A program made the translations under genes and the position numbers. A stretch of DNA of 45,518 nt from CAYRCU01 sp964422865 (GTDB taxonomy: Bacteria; Patescibacteriota; Microgenomatia; UBA8517), in contig CAYRCU010000005.1 in the NCBI GenBank assembly GCA_964422865.1, forward strand, positions 1 to 45,518. The letters are read 5' to 3'. Shown here piece by piece: positions 14,934 to 22,631 of this stretch; position 1 is the stretch's first letter, and each line of letters opens with the position of its first letter. A model generated the notes under the pieces. It saw only the letters and a program-made list of their open reading frames with translations, did not search any database and was not told the origin of the DNA.

Positions 14934-15989
14934 ATGGTAGAATCCCCCTTCAAAATGAAAATTTTTTTGACCACCATCAAAAGTTTCTTCAACTTCCTTT
15001 GGAAAAGAAAGAAGTTGTCAATTGTGCTCATCATAACTCTCCTGGCAGTAAGCTTCTATTTCCATAGAACCCGAGCCAAAAACGCCAAGCTTGAAACAAC
15101 CACCGTCAAAAGAGGAAATGTTGTCGAGGATTTAATTCTTTCCGGTGAAATAAAAGCTATTGAACACGCAGAGCTTACATTTGAAACCTCAGGAAGAATT
15201 GTCTACATAGGTGTTAAAGAGGGTGATAAAGTTCAAAAAGGGCAATTACTTGGGAAATTGGACACAACAAGTCTTAATGCCAACTATCAAACTGCTCTCG
15301 CCACACTTCGTGCCGCAGAAGCGGCAGTAGATAAGGTCCACGATGATCTAAAAGATCATGACACGGACGAAACATTTACCCAAAGGGACACACGCACCGC
15401 TGCGGAAGCAACAAAAGACAAGGCGTACGAAGCTGTCGTTGCAGCGGAAAGAGCTTTAAAAGGAGCCTCAATTTACGCTCCCTTCGAAGGAATAGTCACG
15501 TTCGTGGCGAATCCTTTCCCAAATGTTTTTACACCCTACACTCAAAAACAGTTTGAAATTGTTAATCCCAAAACCATTTATTTCAAGGTCTCCGGAGATC
15601 AAACAGAAGTAACTCGCATGCACGAAGGACAAGCTGTAACAGTAGTACTTGATTCCTTTCCGGACAAAGACATAAAAGGCACAATACAAAAAATCGCATT
15701 CGCTCCGGATCCGGAAGAAATGGGGGCGGTCTATGAAATTCAAGTCGCCCTGGAGGACATTGAGGGCTTAGATTATCGTCTCGGCATGACGGGAGACGCT
15801 GTTTTTATACTAAACGAAGCAAACAACGTTTTATACGTTCCAACAAGTTTTATTAACAGTGATAAAGAAGGAAAATATATCCTTTCAAACGGAGGAAAGA
15901 AAAAAATATATATAGAGCTGGGAACAGAGGGGGAAGAAAGAACCGAAATCAAGGGCGACATCAACGAAGGCGATGTGATATATGATTAA
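14934..15989 (+). CDS. membrane fusion (MacA/HlyD-like) protein of an ABC exporter
   Basis: A 351-residue protein (or 344 from the ATG at 14955). An N-terminal anchor (KLSIVLIITLLAVSFYFH) precedes the lipoyl-like half-motif RGNVVEDLILSGEIKAIEHAELTFETSG and IGVKEGDKVQKGQLLGKLD, then a short helical hairpin (about 110-165), then the second half ASIYAPFEGIVTFV and beta-barrel domains. This is the RND/MacA periplasmic adaptor architecture. As a CPR cell probably lacks an outer membrane, it would be an extracytoplasmic partner, as with YknX in Bacillus. It overlaps the ATPase gene by 8 nt. Confidence 0.9.
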   Translation: MVESPFKMKIFLTTIKSFFNFLWKRKKLSIVLIITLLAVSFYFHRTRAKNAKLETTTVKRGNVVEDLILSGEIKAIEHAELTFETSGRIVYIGVKEGDKVQKGQLLGKLDTTSLNANYQTALATLRAAEAAVDKVHDDLKDHDTDETFTQRDTRTAAEATKDKAYEAVVAAERALKGASIYAPFEGIVTFVANPFPNVFTPYTQKQFEIVNPKTIYFKVSGDQTEVTRMHEGQAVTVVLDSFPDKDIKGTIQKIAFAPDPEEMGAVYEIQVALEDIEGLDYRLGMTGDAVFILNEANNVLYVPTSFINSDKEGKYILSNGGKKKIYIELGTEGEERTEIKGDINEGDVIYD

Positions 15990-16656
15990 ACTTCAAAACG
16001 TCTGCAAAAATTATTATCTGGGCGAGGAAAAAGTAGAGGCGCTCAAAAAAGTAACATTGGAAATTAAAAAAGGGGAGTATGTGGGAATTTTGGGTCCTTC
16101 CGGGAGCGGAAAAAGTACACTAATGCACATGCTTGGGCTTCTTGACCTGCCCACATCAGGAAAGATTAAGTTGTTTGGCAAAGATATAAGTAAACTAAAC
16201 GACGATGAAATAAGCAGATTAAGAAATCAGCATGTTGGATTTGTATTTCAACAGTTTAACTTGATTGAAAAATTTACTGTGCTGGAAAATGTGGTAATGC
16301 CTGCACAATATGCAAAAAAAAAGTTGGATTTTAATCCTAACAAGTACGCACGCGAGCTTCTTGAAAAGTTTGGGATTGAAGGTCGAATGGATTTTAACCC
16401 AAATCAAATTTCCGGCGGAGAACAGCAAAGAACAGCAATTGCAAGGGCCCTCATAATGAAGCCGGAAATAATACTGGCGGATGAACCGACCGGAAACATA
16501 GATACAAAAACAGGTAACGAAATTTTAGATTTGCTTGATCAATTGAACAAGGAATGGGGAGTAACAGTAATTGTGGTAACCCATGAAAGAGAGGTTTCAA
16601 AGAGGACAAAAAGACAAATATATGTAAAAGACGGAGAGATTGTCAAAAGACTATGA
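15982..16656 (+). CDS. ABC exporter ATP-binding protein, MacB/LolD type
   Basis: A 224-residue ATPase of normal length. Walker A is GPSGSGKST (38-46), the Q-loop follows in FVFQQFNL, the signature is ISGGEQQRTAIARAL, Walker B is IILADEPTGNID, and the H-loop is VVTHE. The sequence is close to the MacB/LolD/FtsE type that powers mechanotransmission exporters. It overlaps the adaptor gene upstream (8 nt) and the permease gene downstream (4 nt, ATGA). Confidence 0.95.
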   Translation: MIKLQNVCKNYYLGEEKVEALKKVTLEIKKGEYVGILGPSGSGKSTLMHMLGLLDLPTSGKIKLFGKDISKLNDDEISRLRNQHVGFVFQQFNLIEKFTVLENVVMPAQYAKKKLDFNPNKYARELLEKFGIEGRMDFNPNQISGGEQQRTAIARALIMKPEIILADEPTGNIDTKTGNEILDLLDQLNKEWGVTVIVVTHEREVSKRTKRQIYVKDGEIVKRL

Positions 16657-17855
16657 AATATTTCATCTTTCAGCTTGGTAGTGCTTTTGGAGATTTTAAA
16701 AGAAACAAAACAAGGACTTTTTTAACAAGCTTGGGGATTCTCATTGGAGTACTAAGTGTAGTAATGCTTATAGCCCTTGGATTGGGCCTAAAAAACTATA
16801 TTCGAGGCCAGTTTGAAAGTCTGGGAACAAATTTGATAATGGTGATGGGTGGAAGCGGTTTTGGTGGCGGGGAAGGATTAGAGTCCTTTGGCCCGGGGAT
16901 GTTTGGGGGAGTGGAATTTGACGAAAAGGACGTATCTGCATTAAAAAGAGTGCCTGATCTAAATTATGTAGTACCGGTATTTTTTAAATCATTGGTAATA
17001 GAAGCTGGAGGAGAAGAAGAACTGGGCTATGTAATGGGAGTAAATGAAGATTTTTTTGAAGTAATGAATATAGAAGAAGAATGGGGGAGGTTGTTTACAA
17101 AAGCTGATGTTTCAAAAAAAGCGAAGAAAGTTGTACTGGGATATAGCTTAAGCGAAAATCTTTTTGAAAATCCAGAAGAGGCCGTAGGAAAGAAAGTCCG
17201 TATCAGCAGTCAGCGTTTTAGCGTGATTGGGGTTGCCGAAAAAAAAGGAGACCGGGAAATGGACAACGCGGCAGTAATGCCCTATAAAACTACTTTCGGA
17301 AACCTAAATCCCGACAAGACATTTTTTGCAATTTACTTGGGAGTTGATAACGACGAAGATATCACGGCAGTAAAACAAAAGACGGAAGAAGTGCTTTTAA
17401 AGCGGTACGAAGAAGATGAGTTTTCAGTAAGTGAGCAAGACGAGCTTTTAGAAACAATTGACCAAATATTTGGAATGATAAATGGAGTTCTCATCGCAAT
17501 CGGCTCGATATCCCTGCTTGTTGGTGGGGTGGGGATAATGAACATAATGTACGCGAACGTAACGGAGAGAACAAAAGAAATCGGGATAAGGCGGGCAATA
17601 GGTGCGACAAAAAGAGATATACTTTTTCAATTTCTTGCAGAAAGCATACTCTTAAGTCTCTTCGGAGGATTAATGGGCCTTGCGCTTTCTGCTCTTATAG
17701 TAGCGCTCGTCAGACCCTTTTTCCCTATTGCTTTAAATGTGCTGGCAATAGTGCTTGCAATTGGAATATCAACATTTATCGGAGTGTTGTTTGGGGTGTT
17801 TCCGGCAAGAAGAGCAGCGAACCTAACTCCGATCGAAGCCATAAGATATGAATAA
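16653..17855 (+). CDS. ABC exporter permease, MacB/FtsX type
   Basis: A 400-residue permease with the MacB topology: one N-terminal helix (TFLTSLGILIGVLSVVMLIAL, about 23-45), a large extracytoplasmic domain (about 50-270), and three C-terminal helices with the signature NIMYANVTERTKEIGIRRAIGA. A Gly-rich loop (GGSGFGGGEGLESFGPG) sits at about 66-82. Together with the adaptor and ATPase it makes a full exporter for a peptide, lipid or antibiotic. No terminator is evident after it, but the next gene has its own -10 box. Confidence 0.93.
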   Translation: MKYFIFQLGSAFGDFKRNKTRTFLTSLGILIGVLSVVMLIALGLGLKNYIRGQFESLGTNLIMVMGGSGFGGGEGLESFGPGMFGGVEFDEKDVSALKRVPDLNYVVPVFFKSLVIEAGGEEELGYVMGVNEDFFEVMNIEEEWGRLFTKADVSKKAKKVVLGYSLSENLFENPEEAVGKKVRISSQRFSVIGVAEKKGDREMDNAAVMPYKTTFGNLNPDKTFFAIYLGVDNDEDITAVKQKTEEVLLKRYEEDEFSVSEQDELLETIDQIFGMINGVLIAIGSISLLVGGVGIMNIMYANVTERTKEIGIRRAIGATKRDILFQFLAESILLSLFGGLMGLALSALIVALVRPFFPIALNVLAIVLAIGISTFIGVLFGVFPARRAANLTPIEAIRYE

Positions 17856-17896
17856 TTCTCTCTGGGGAGAGGGTAGTATTTTGGTAGAATAAGGAA

Positions 17897-19429
17897 ATGC
17901 TCATAAAGATACTCAGCGCAGCGCATTTCGGCCTGGAAACGGTGCCGGTTGAGGTGGAGGTAAACGTCTTTCAAAAAGGGTTTCCGGGCTTTAATATCAT
18001 AGGCCTCGCGGGTAAATCCGTGGACGAGGCAAAAGAACGGGTCAAAACCGCCCTGATAAATACAGGGATCAAGCTTCCTAATTTAAAAATTATTGTGAAC
18101 TTGGCTCCGGCAGACATACCCAAAGAAGGCGGCAATTATGACCTGCCGATCGCAGTGGGAATACTTTCCTGCTTGGAAATTCTAAAGCTTCCCAAGAAAA
18201 AAACAGTATTTTACGGAGAGCTCTCGCTTGACGGAAGCCTGCGGCACACCAAGGGAGTTCTTCTTCTGGCCCTTTTCGCAAAACGAAAGGGAATAAAAAA
18301 TTTGTTTATTCCCGATCAGTCCGCAAACGAAGCGGCAGCGGTTAAGGGCATTGATGTTTATCCGGTGAAAAAATTGGCTGATCTGATTATGCACTTTAAC
18401 AACACTTCTCCAATTCAAAAGATAAAAAATGTCCGGCCCGAAAATAAAAAAAGAGGAGTGGCAGAGTTTGATTTTTCCGAAATAATGGGCCAGGAGAGCG
18501 CCAAGCGGGCGCTTACAATTGCAGCAGCAGGTGGGCACAACATGCATATGCAGGGCCCTCCAGGGTCGGGAAAAACAATGTTGGCAAGGGCTCTGGCTGG
18601 AATATTGCCACCGCTAACTGTGGGAGAAAGCTTGGACGTGACAAAGATTTATTCGGTAACCGGAAACGTTCCGCCGGGAGGAACCTTGATAACCGAAAGG
18701 CCGTTTCGCATTTCACACCACACAACAAGCAGAATAGGGTTGATAGGGGGCGGAAGCAATCCCCACCCGGGAGAAATTTCTCTGGCGCATCGGGGTGTTC
18801 TATTTTTGGATGAATTTCCCGAGTTTAGCAGAAGCACACTGGAAGCACTCAGGCAGCCGATGGAAGATGGGGAGGTGTCAATCACAAGGGCATCAGGAAG
18901 CGTAAAATTTCCGGCCCAGTTTATGCTGGTTGCCGCAAGCAACCCCTGCCCTTGCGGATTTCTGGGTGACCCGAAACGGGAATGTAAATGCAGTCCCAGA
19001 CAAATATTAAGGTATCAGACCAAGCTCTCAGGCCCCTTAATGGATAGGATTGACCTTCATGTAAACGTGCCGGCAGTGGAGATTGAGAAACTAATCTCCA
19101 GAAAAACGGGAAACAGGTCGGAAACCAGCAAAAGAAAAAGAAAAAGAGTGATAAGAGCAAGGGAGATTCAACATGAAAGATTCAAAAAAGAAAAAAATTT
19201 ATACACAAATGCAAATATGAAAAACAAACATATTAAAAAGTATTGCAAACTGAGTAGCAGCTCAAGCATCCTGCTCAAGCAGGCCGTAAGCACATACGGC
19301 CTATCGGCAAGGACATACTTTAGGCTGATAAAAGTGGCAAGAACAATTGCAGACCTGGAAGGAAACAAAAACATTACCCCGGCTCACATGGCGGAAGCCC
19401 TGCAGTACAGAGTAAGAATCATGGAATGA
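17897..19429 (+). CDS. comM: YifB/ComM family AAA+ ATPase (Mg-chelatase-like)
   Basis: A 510-residue protein. Residues 1-165 are the ChlI-like N-terminal domain (GFPGFNIIGLAGKSVDEAKERV, NLAPADIPKEGGNYDLPIAVG). The AAA+ module has Walker A GPPGSGKT (220-227) and Walker B-like GVLFLDEFPEF, then LRQPMEDGEVSITRA and NPCPCGFLGDPKRECKCS. The C-terminal domain ends LKQAVSTYGLSARTYFRLIKVARTIADLEG. ComM is a branch-migration helicase used in natural transformation, which fits the neighbouring dprA. TAGAAT (17885-17890) lies 6 nt before the ATG, so the gene may have a nearly leaderless promoter. Confidence 0.92.
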   Translation: MLIKILSAAHFGLETVPVEVEVNVFQKGFPGFNIIGLAGKSVDEAKERVKTALINTGIKLPNLKIIVNLAPADIPKEGGNYDLPIAVGILSCLEILKLPKKKTVFYGELSLDGSLRHTKGVLLLALFAKRKGIKNLFIPDQSANEAAAVKGIDVYPVKKLADLIMHFNNTSPIQKIKNVRPENKKRGVAEFDFSEIMGQESAKRALTIAAAGGHNMHMQGPPGSGKTMLARALAGILPPLTVGESLDVTKIYSVTGNVPPGGTLITERPFRISHHTTSRIGLIGGGSNPHPGEISLAHRGVLFLDEFPEFSRSTLEALRQPMEDGEVSITRASGSVKFPAQFMLVAASNPCPCGFLGDPKRECKCSPRQILRYQTKLSGPLMDRIDLHVNVPAVEIEKLISRKTGNRSETSKRKRKRVIRAREIQHERFKKEKNLYTNANMKNKHIKKYCKLSSSSSILLKQAVSTYGLSARTYFRLIKVARTIADLEGNKNITPAHMAEALQYRVRIME

Positions 19430-19456
19430 AAAAAATTCAACAGACTAAAAGGAGAA

Positions 19457-19783
19457 GTGGGGGAGAAGATTGCGGAAAAATTCCTAAGAAAAAAGGGATA
19501 CCAAATTATTGAGCGAAACTTCACAACAAAATGGGGAGAAATTGACTTAATTTGCAGCAAAGACAAGGTCTTAATATTCGTTGAAGTAAAGCTCAAAATA
19601 GGAGACCAATTTGGAACGCCCGAAGAAATGGTAAACAAAAGAAAAATAAATCAGGTAAAAAGAATAGCCGAGACATATAGAACAAACCTCGAGCAAAAAA
19701 GAATAGATGTAGTGGCAATTGTTTTGAGGACAGACAAAAAGACAGCGGAAAGAATAAGTCATTACAAAAGTGTGACAGCGTAA
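19457..19783 (+). CDS. yraN: YraN/UPF0102 family protein
   Basis: About 108 residues from a GTG at 19457. The pattern GEKIAEKFLRKKGYQIIERNFTTKWGEIDLI ... LIFVEVK is the UPF0102 signature, a small PD-(D/E)XK-like fold (E of GEID and the E-V-K strand). Function unknown, but the gene very often lies near dprA and comM. The start is uncertain: AAGGAG lies only 2 nt before the GTG, and the in-frame region just upstream (NRLKGE) looks like the family's usual N-terminus but has no start codon. Confidence 0.85.
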   Translation: MGEKIAEKFLRKKGYQIIERNFTTKWGEIDLICSKDKVLIFVEVKLKIGDQFGTPEEMVNKRKINQVKRIAETYRTNLEQKRIDVVAIVLRTDKKTAERISHYKSVTA

Positions 19784-19804
19784 ACAAATATCAAAAACAC
19801 GCAC

Positions 19805-20677
19805 ATGAAGTGGAAAAATTACCCCATCAACGAAGTGTCCGTAAGCAGCAAAAAATATCCAAAACTGCTGAAGAAAATTCAAAAACCGCCTAAAAAATTG
19901 TATTACAGAGGAGACTTAAAAGTATTAAATAAAAAAGGAATAGCAATTGTAGGGAGCAGGAGAATGAGCCGATACGGAAAAAGCGCAGTAGATCGGTTTG
20001 TAAGTGAATTTGTGTCAAATCAAGCGGTAACAATCTCCGGGTTCATGTATGGAGTAGACACAGAGGTGCACAAAAAGACCCTGGAATACGGAGGAATAAC
20101 CGTGGGAGTTTTTGGCTGCGGGCTTGATGTCGTCTATCCTCCGGAAAATGAAAAATTATACGGGCAAATTCTGGAAAGCGGAGGGCTCGTAATAAGCGAA
20201 TATACACCCGAAGCAAAACCTCATCTTTGGAAGTTTCCACAAAGAAACAGAATAGTAGCCGGCCTGGCAAGTCTGGGAGTGTTGGTAATTGAAGCCGGAG
20301 GAAAAAGTGGGAGCTTGATCACGGCCGGAATTGCCGCAGAACAAGGAAAAAAAGTATATGCTTTGCCGGGGCCGATAACCTCCCCGATTTCAATAGGAAC
20401 AAACATGTTAATCAAAACAGGGAAAGCAAATTTAGCTACCGAGCCGGGAGATATCTTGGGTAAAAGACAAAAGAAAAAAGAAAGTAAAAAAATAAGCGCT
20501 TTAAGCCCGCTCGAGAAAAAGATCTGGAAAGCTTTGGAAATAGAGCCCTTAAACACGGACGAGATTGCAGCAGAGGTCGGAACAAGCATAATCAAAGTAG
20601 CAACAACGCTGTCGGTAATGGGAATAAAAGGGTGGATAAGTGAAAGTGGAGGAAAATTTCACCCGACTTCCTTGTAA
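19805..20677 (+). CDS. dprA: DNA processing protein DprA
   Basis: A 290-residue DprA. The Rossmann-like core has IAIVGSRRMSRYGKSAVD, TISGFMYGVDTEVHK, GVFGCGLDVVYPPEN, FPQRNRIVAGLASLGVLVIEA and KSGSLITAGIAAEQGKKVYALPGP. A C-terminal winged-helix domain follows (LSPLEKKIWKAL ... GTSIIKVATTLSVMGIKGWI). DprA loads RecA on incoming ssDNA during transformation. The usual SGLARGID motif is here SGFMYGVD, losing the Arg. The gene follows comM and yraN on the same strand. Confidence 0.95.
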   Translation: MKWKNYPINEVSVSSKKYPKLLKKIQKPPKKLYYRGDLKVLNKKGIAIVGSRRMSRYGKSAVDRFVSEFVSNQAVTISGFMYGVDTEVHKKTLEYGGITVGVFGCGLDVVYPPENEKLYGQILESGGLVISEYTPEAKPHLWKFPQRNRIVAGLASLGVLVIEAGGKSGSLITAGIAAEQGKKVYALPGPITSPISIGTNMLIKTGKANLATEPGDILGKRQKKKESKKISALSPLEKKIWKALEIEPLNTDEIAAEVGTSIIKVATTLSVMGIKGWISESGGKFHPTSL

Positions 20678-20701
20678 AAATGGTCCTGTCTCGGGTATAA
20701 T
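20672..20701 (+). promoter_or_regulatory. predicted galU promoter overlapping the dprA stop
   Basis: TTGTAA (20672-20677, the last codon and stop of dprA), 18 nt, perfect TATAAT (20696-20701). The start site would be near 20708, giving a 20-nt leader before the ATG at 20729. Confidence 0.6.
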
Positions 20702-20728
20702 TTTTCACTGCCAAACAACGCAAAAAAA

Positions 20729-21610
20729 ATGAAAGTTAAAAAAGCAATAATTCCCGTAGCAGGTTTCGGGACACGGTTTTTGCCCCAGACTAAAGCCATG
20801 CCCAAAGAAATGCTGCCTATAGTTGACAGGCCAATAATTCAAATACTTGTTGAAGAGCTGGTAAAATCGGGGATAAAGGACATAATACTGGTCACAGGCT
20901 ACCACAAAAGAGCGATTGAAGACCATTTTGACATACGCCCCGGACTGGAGGATCTTTTGAAAAAAACCAACAAAAAAAAGAGTTTAAGAGAAGTTAAAAG
21001 AATCAGCGACCTTGCAAATTTTATCTATGTTCGACAAAAAGGTCCTATCGGAAATGCAACACCCATAGCAAACGCACTTTCGGCGGTAGGGGAAAAAGAG
21101 CCGTTTTTGGTTTGCTGGGGGGATGAGTTTATCTTAAGTGATCCGCCGTTTGCAACTCAGCTAATCGAGACTTACGAAAAATACAACTCAACAGTATTTG
21201 GAGCCATAAGAACAAAAGATCCCAAGCACGGCCTTCGTTTTGGTTTTGCAAAAGGAAAAGAAATTAAAGAGGGTGTAATTGAAGCCAAAAAAATTGTGGA
21301 AAAGCCGGGAATGGGCAGAGCACCCTCAGAGCTGGCAACGGTAGCGGGATTCGTGTTTAGCCCAAAGGTAAGGCCATTTATGAAAAGGGTAGTCAACGGC
21401 ACTAAAGGAAGAGAGCCAAATTATATAGATGCAACTTGGCTGATGATGCAGGAAACAAAAGAAAAGCTCTACGTGATGGAATTTAAAAACTCCCGCTACT
21501 TTGATACAGGCAGCAAATTTGGATATCTTCAGGCACAAATAGAGCTGGGTCTGGAACACCCCGAAACCTCCAAAGAATTGAAAGAATACCTCAAAAATTA
21601 CAAGCTCTAA
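20729..21610 (+). CDS. galU: UTP-glucose-1-phosphate uridylyltransferase
   Basis: A 293-residue GalU of normal length. The nucleotide motif is GFGTRFLPQTKAMPKEMLPI, then ILVTGYHKRAIEDHFD, QKGPIGNATPIANAL, VCWGDEFI and the substrate-binding ends VEKPGMGRAPSELA and RYFDTGSKFGYLQA. It makes UDP-glucose from UTP and glucose-1-phosphate, the donor for envelope glycans and, through epimerases, for other sugars. It has its own promoter. A 515-nt stretch with repeats and a tRNA follows. Confidence 0.94.
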   Translation: MKVKKAIIPVAGFGTRFLPQTKAMPKEMLPIVDRPIIQILVEELVKSGIKDIILVTGYHKRAIEDHFDIRPGLEDLLKKTNKKKSLREVKRISDLANFIYVRQKGPIGNATPIANALSAVGEKEPFLVCWGDEFILSDPPFATQLIETYEKYNSTVFGAIRTKDPKHGLRFGFAKGKEIKEGVIEAKKIVEKPGMGRAPSELATVAGFVFSPKVRPFMKRVVNGTKGREPNYIDATWLMMQETKEKLYVMEFKNSRYFDTGSKFGYLQAQIELGLEHPETSKELKEYLKNYKL

Positions 21611-21667
21611 TGGCCCTTAAAGCGCCGGCGTCCTAAACTCTCTATTGGCATCATAAATAATCCCTGG

Positions 21668-21911
21668 ATTCCCGCTTCCGCGGGAATGACGGGTGTGCCA
21701 TTCCCAACTCCCCCTGTCACTCCCAACCCCCCTGTCACTCCCGATTCCTTCTCCCGTCATTCCCACCCCTCTATCATTCCCAATTTCCCCATCTGTCATT
21801 CCCGACCTGATCGGGAATCCAGGGACATTTCTGAACCCGTTTGGTGTTCTTGCTGGATTCCCGCTTTCGCGGGAATGACGGGTGTGTGTCATTCCCGACT
21901 TGATCGGGAAT
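21668..21911. repeat. cluster of four dRS3-like inverted repeats
   Basis: Four short palindromes with ATTCCCG ends: 21668-21687 and 21857-21876 (ATTCCCGCTTYCGCGGGAAT), 21798-21818 and 21891-21911 (ATTCCCGACYTGATCGGGAAT). They fall into two types that alternate, and copies 3 and 4 are joined by GACGGGTGTGTGTC. Between copies 1 and 2, degenerate GTCAYTCCC half-sites recur every 16-20 nt (about 21700-21797), like decayed copies. The core ATTCCCN(8-9)GGGAAT resembles the dRS3 elements of Neisseria and similar repeats in many genomes. No gene lies here; open frames across it are repeat translations. Confidence 0.85.
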
Positions 21912-21970
21912 CTACTTTTGGAAGAAGTCAAAGCGTTCCGATTACCCCGAGAAGTCAAAGCGAAGCTTTG

Positions 21971-22042
21971 AGGCCGAGGCGGGAATCGAACCCGCGCATC
22001 GAGGTTTTGCAGACCCCAGTGTTTCCACTTCACCACTCGGCC
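21971..22042 (-). tRNA. tRNA-Cys (GCA)
   Basis: Read on the minus strand the RNA folds as a cloverleaf: acceptor GGCCGAG/CTCGGCC, a D arm, an anticodon stem GGGGT/ACCTC with loop CTGCAAA (anticodon GCA), and a T arm with GGTTCGATTCC. The discriminator base is U, the known identity base of tRNA-Cys. CCA is not encoded; the next bases are CAA. It is 72 nt without a long variable arm. Confidence 0.95.
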
Positions 22043-22077
22043 AAGTAGTCATATTTTAACCCAAGCCCGTCCAAACA

Positions 22078-22110
22078 CAAAACCCCGCCCCGCCACCGGC
22101 GGGACGGGGT
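22078..22110 (-). terminator. intrinsic terminator of hsp20
   Basis: On the minus strand CCCCG and CCCGCC pair with GGCGGG and CGGGG (22109-22083) around a GGT loop with one mismatch, followed by TTTTGTGTTT. It lies 16 nt after the hsp20 stop. Confidence 0.85.
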
Positions 22111-22125
22111 CCTTGCATCATCTGC

Positions 22126-22515
22126 TTATTCCTTTTTTTCCTTAACCTCAATCTTTCTCGGTCTTGCAGATTCCGCTTTGGGAATTGTAATTCTTACAAC
22201 TCCGTGCTCAATCTCCGCCTTAGCCTCTTCCCAGTTGCCATTAGCAAGGGCTGCAGTGTAATAATATCTATAAGTGCTAGCCCTATATTCACCCTTTTTT
22301 TCTTCCTCTTCCCTTGACTCAGCTTTTATGGTCAAAACCCCATCTTCAATGTGAACCTCCACATCTTTTGCGGGTACTCCCGCAACAACCGCCTCAGCGA
22401 TAATCGAATCGTCAGTTTCTTGGATTTTGAGGCCTCTTGAGGAAACCCCAAAGTCCTCAAACTCATCAAACCATGAACTGAGTCTAAGCGGATCCCATCT
22501 GGCTAGTTTTGTCAT
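22126..22515 (-). CDS. Hsp20/alpha-crystallin small heat shock protein
   Basis: A 129-residue small heat shock protein. The alpha-crystallin domain covers about residues 27-122: IQETDDSIIAEAVVAGVPAKDVEVHIEDGVLTIKAE, then a loop rich in Glu/Lys, and the conserved end EIEHGVVRITIPKAE (GV-x-I-x-IPK). It binds unfolding proteins without ATP. A long Shine-Dalgarno AAAGGAGGTGA is present upstream. The gene is controlled by a CIRCE site over its promoter and ends with an intrinsic terminator. The C-terminal IXI motif is weak (RKIEV). Confidence 0.95.
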   Translation of the reverse strand: MTKLARWDPLRLSSWFDEFEDFGVSSRGLKIQETDDSIIAEAVVAGVPAKDVEVHIEDGVLTIKAESREEEEKKGEYRASTYRYYYTAALANGNWEEAKAEIEHGVVRITIPKAESARPRKIEVKEKKE

Positions 22516-22540
22516 ATTGCGTCCTCACCTCCTTTCACTT

Positions 22541-22567
22541 TTGGCACTCACCAACATTGAGTGCCAA
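22541..22567. promoter_or_regulatory. CIRCE operator (HrcA binding site)
   Basis: TTGGCACTC (22541-22549), 9 nt, GAGTGCCAA (22559-22567), a perfect inverted repeat. It differs from the CIRCE consensus TTAGCACTC-N9-GAGTGCTAA by one compensated pair. It covers the predicted start site of hsp20 transcription (near 22564), so HrcA binding would block it. No hrcA gene is in the window. Confidence 0.93.
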
Positions 22568-22570
22568 TAA

Positions 22571-22599
22571 ATAATAGAAAGGTTTTTTTTGTTTGTCAA
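22571..22599 (-). promoter_or_regulatory. hsp20 promoter (sigma-70 type)
   Basis: On the minus strand a consensus TTGACA (22599-22594), 17 nt, TATTAT (22576-22571). It reads straight into the CIRCE site. Confidence 0.88.
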
Positions 22600-22621
22600 C
22601 ACCTTTGATTTTTGTTACACT
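22593..22621 (+). promoter_or_regulatory. promoter of the PEGA/SH3 gene, sharing -35 DNA with hsp20
   Basis: TTGTCA (22593-22598), 17 nt, TACACT (22616-22621). The -35 overlaps that of hsp20 on the other strand, within the palindromic TTGTCAA. The start site would be near 22628, about 4 nt before the ATG at 22632. Confidence 0.65.
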
Positions 22622-22631
22622 TTCCCACACG

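Noticed and set aside
21668..21911. CRISPR array
   Set aside because: The repeats are short palindromes of two types with irregular spacing and no unique spacers; no cas gene is present.
21617..22048. Long open frames on both strands rich in SRESGNP/HSRPDRES repeats
   Set aside because: They are translations of the dRS3-like repeats and of the tRNA gene.
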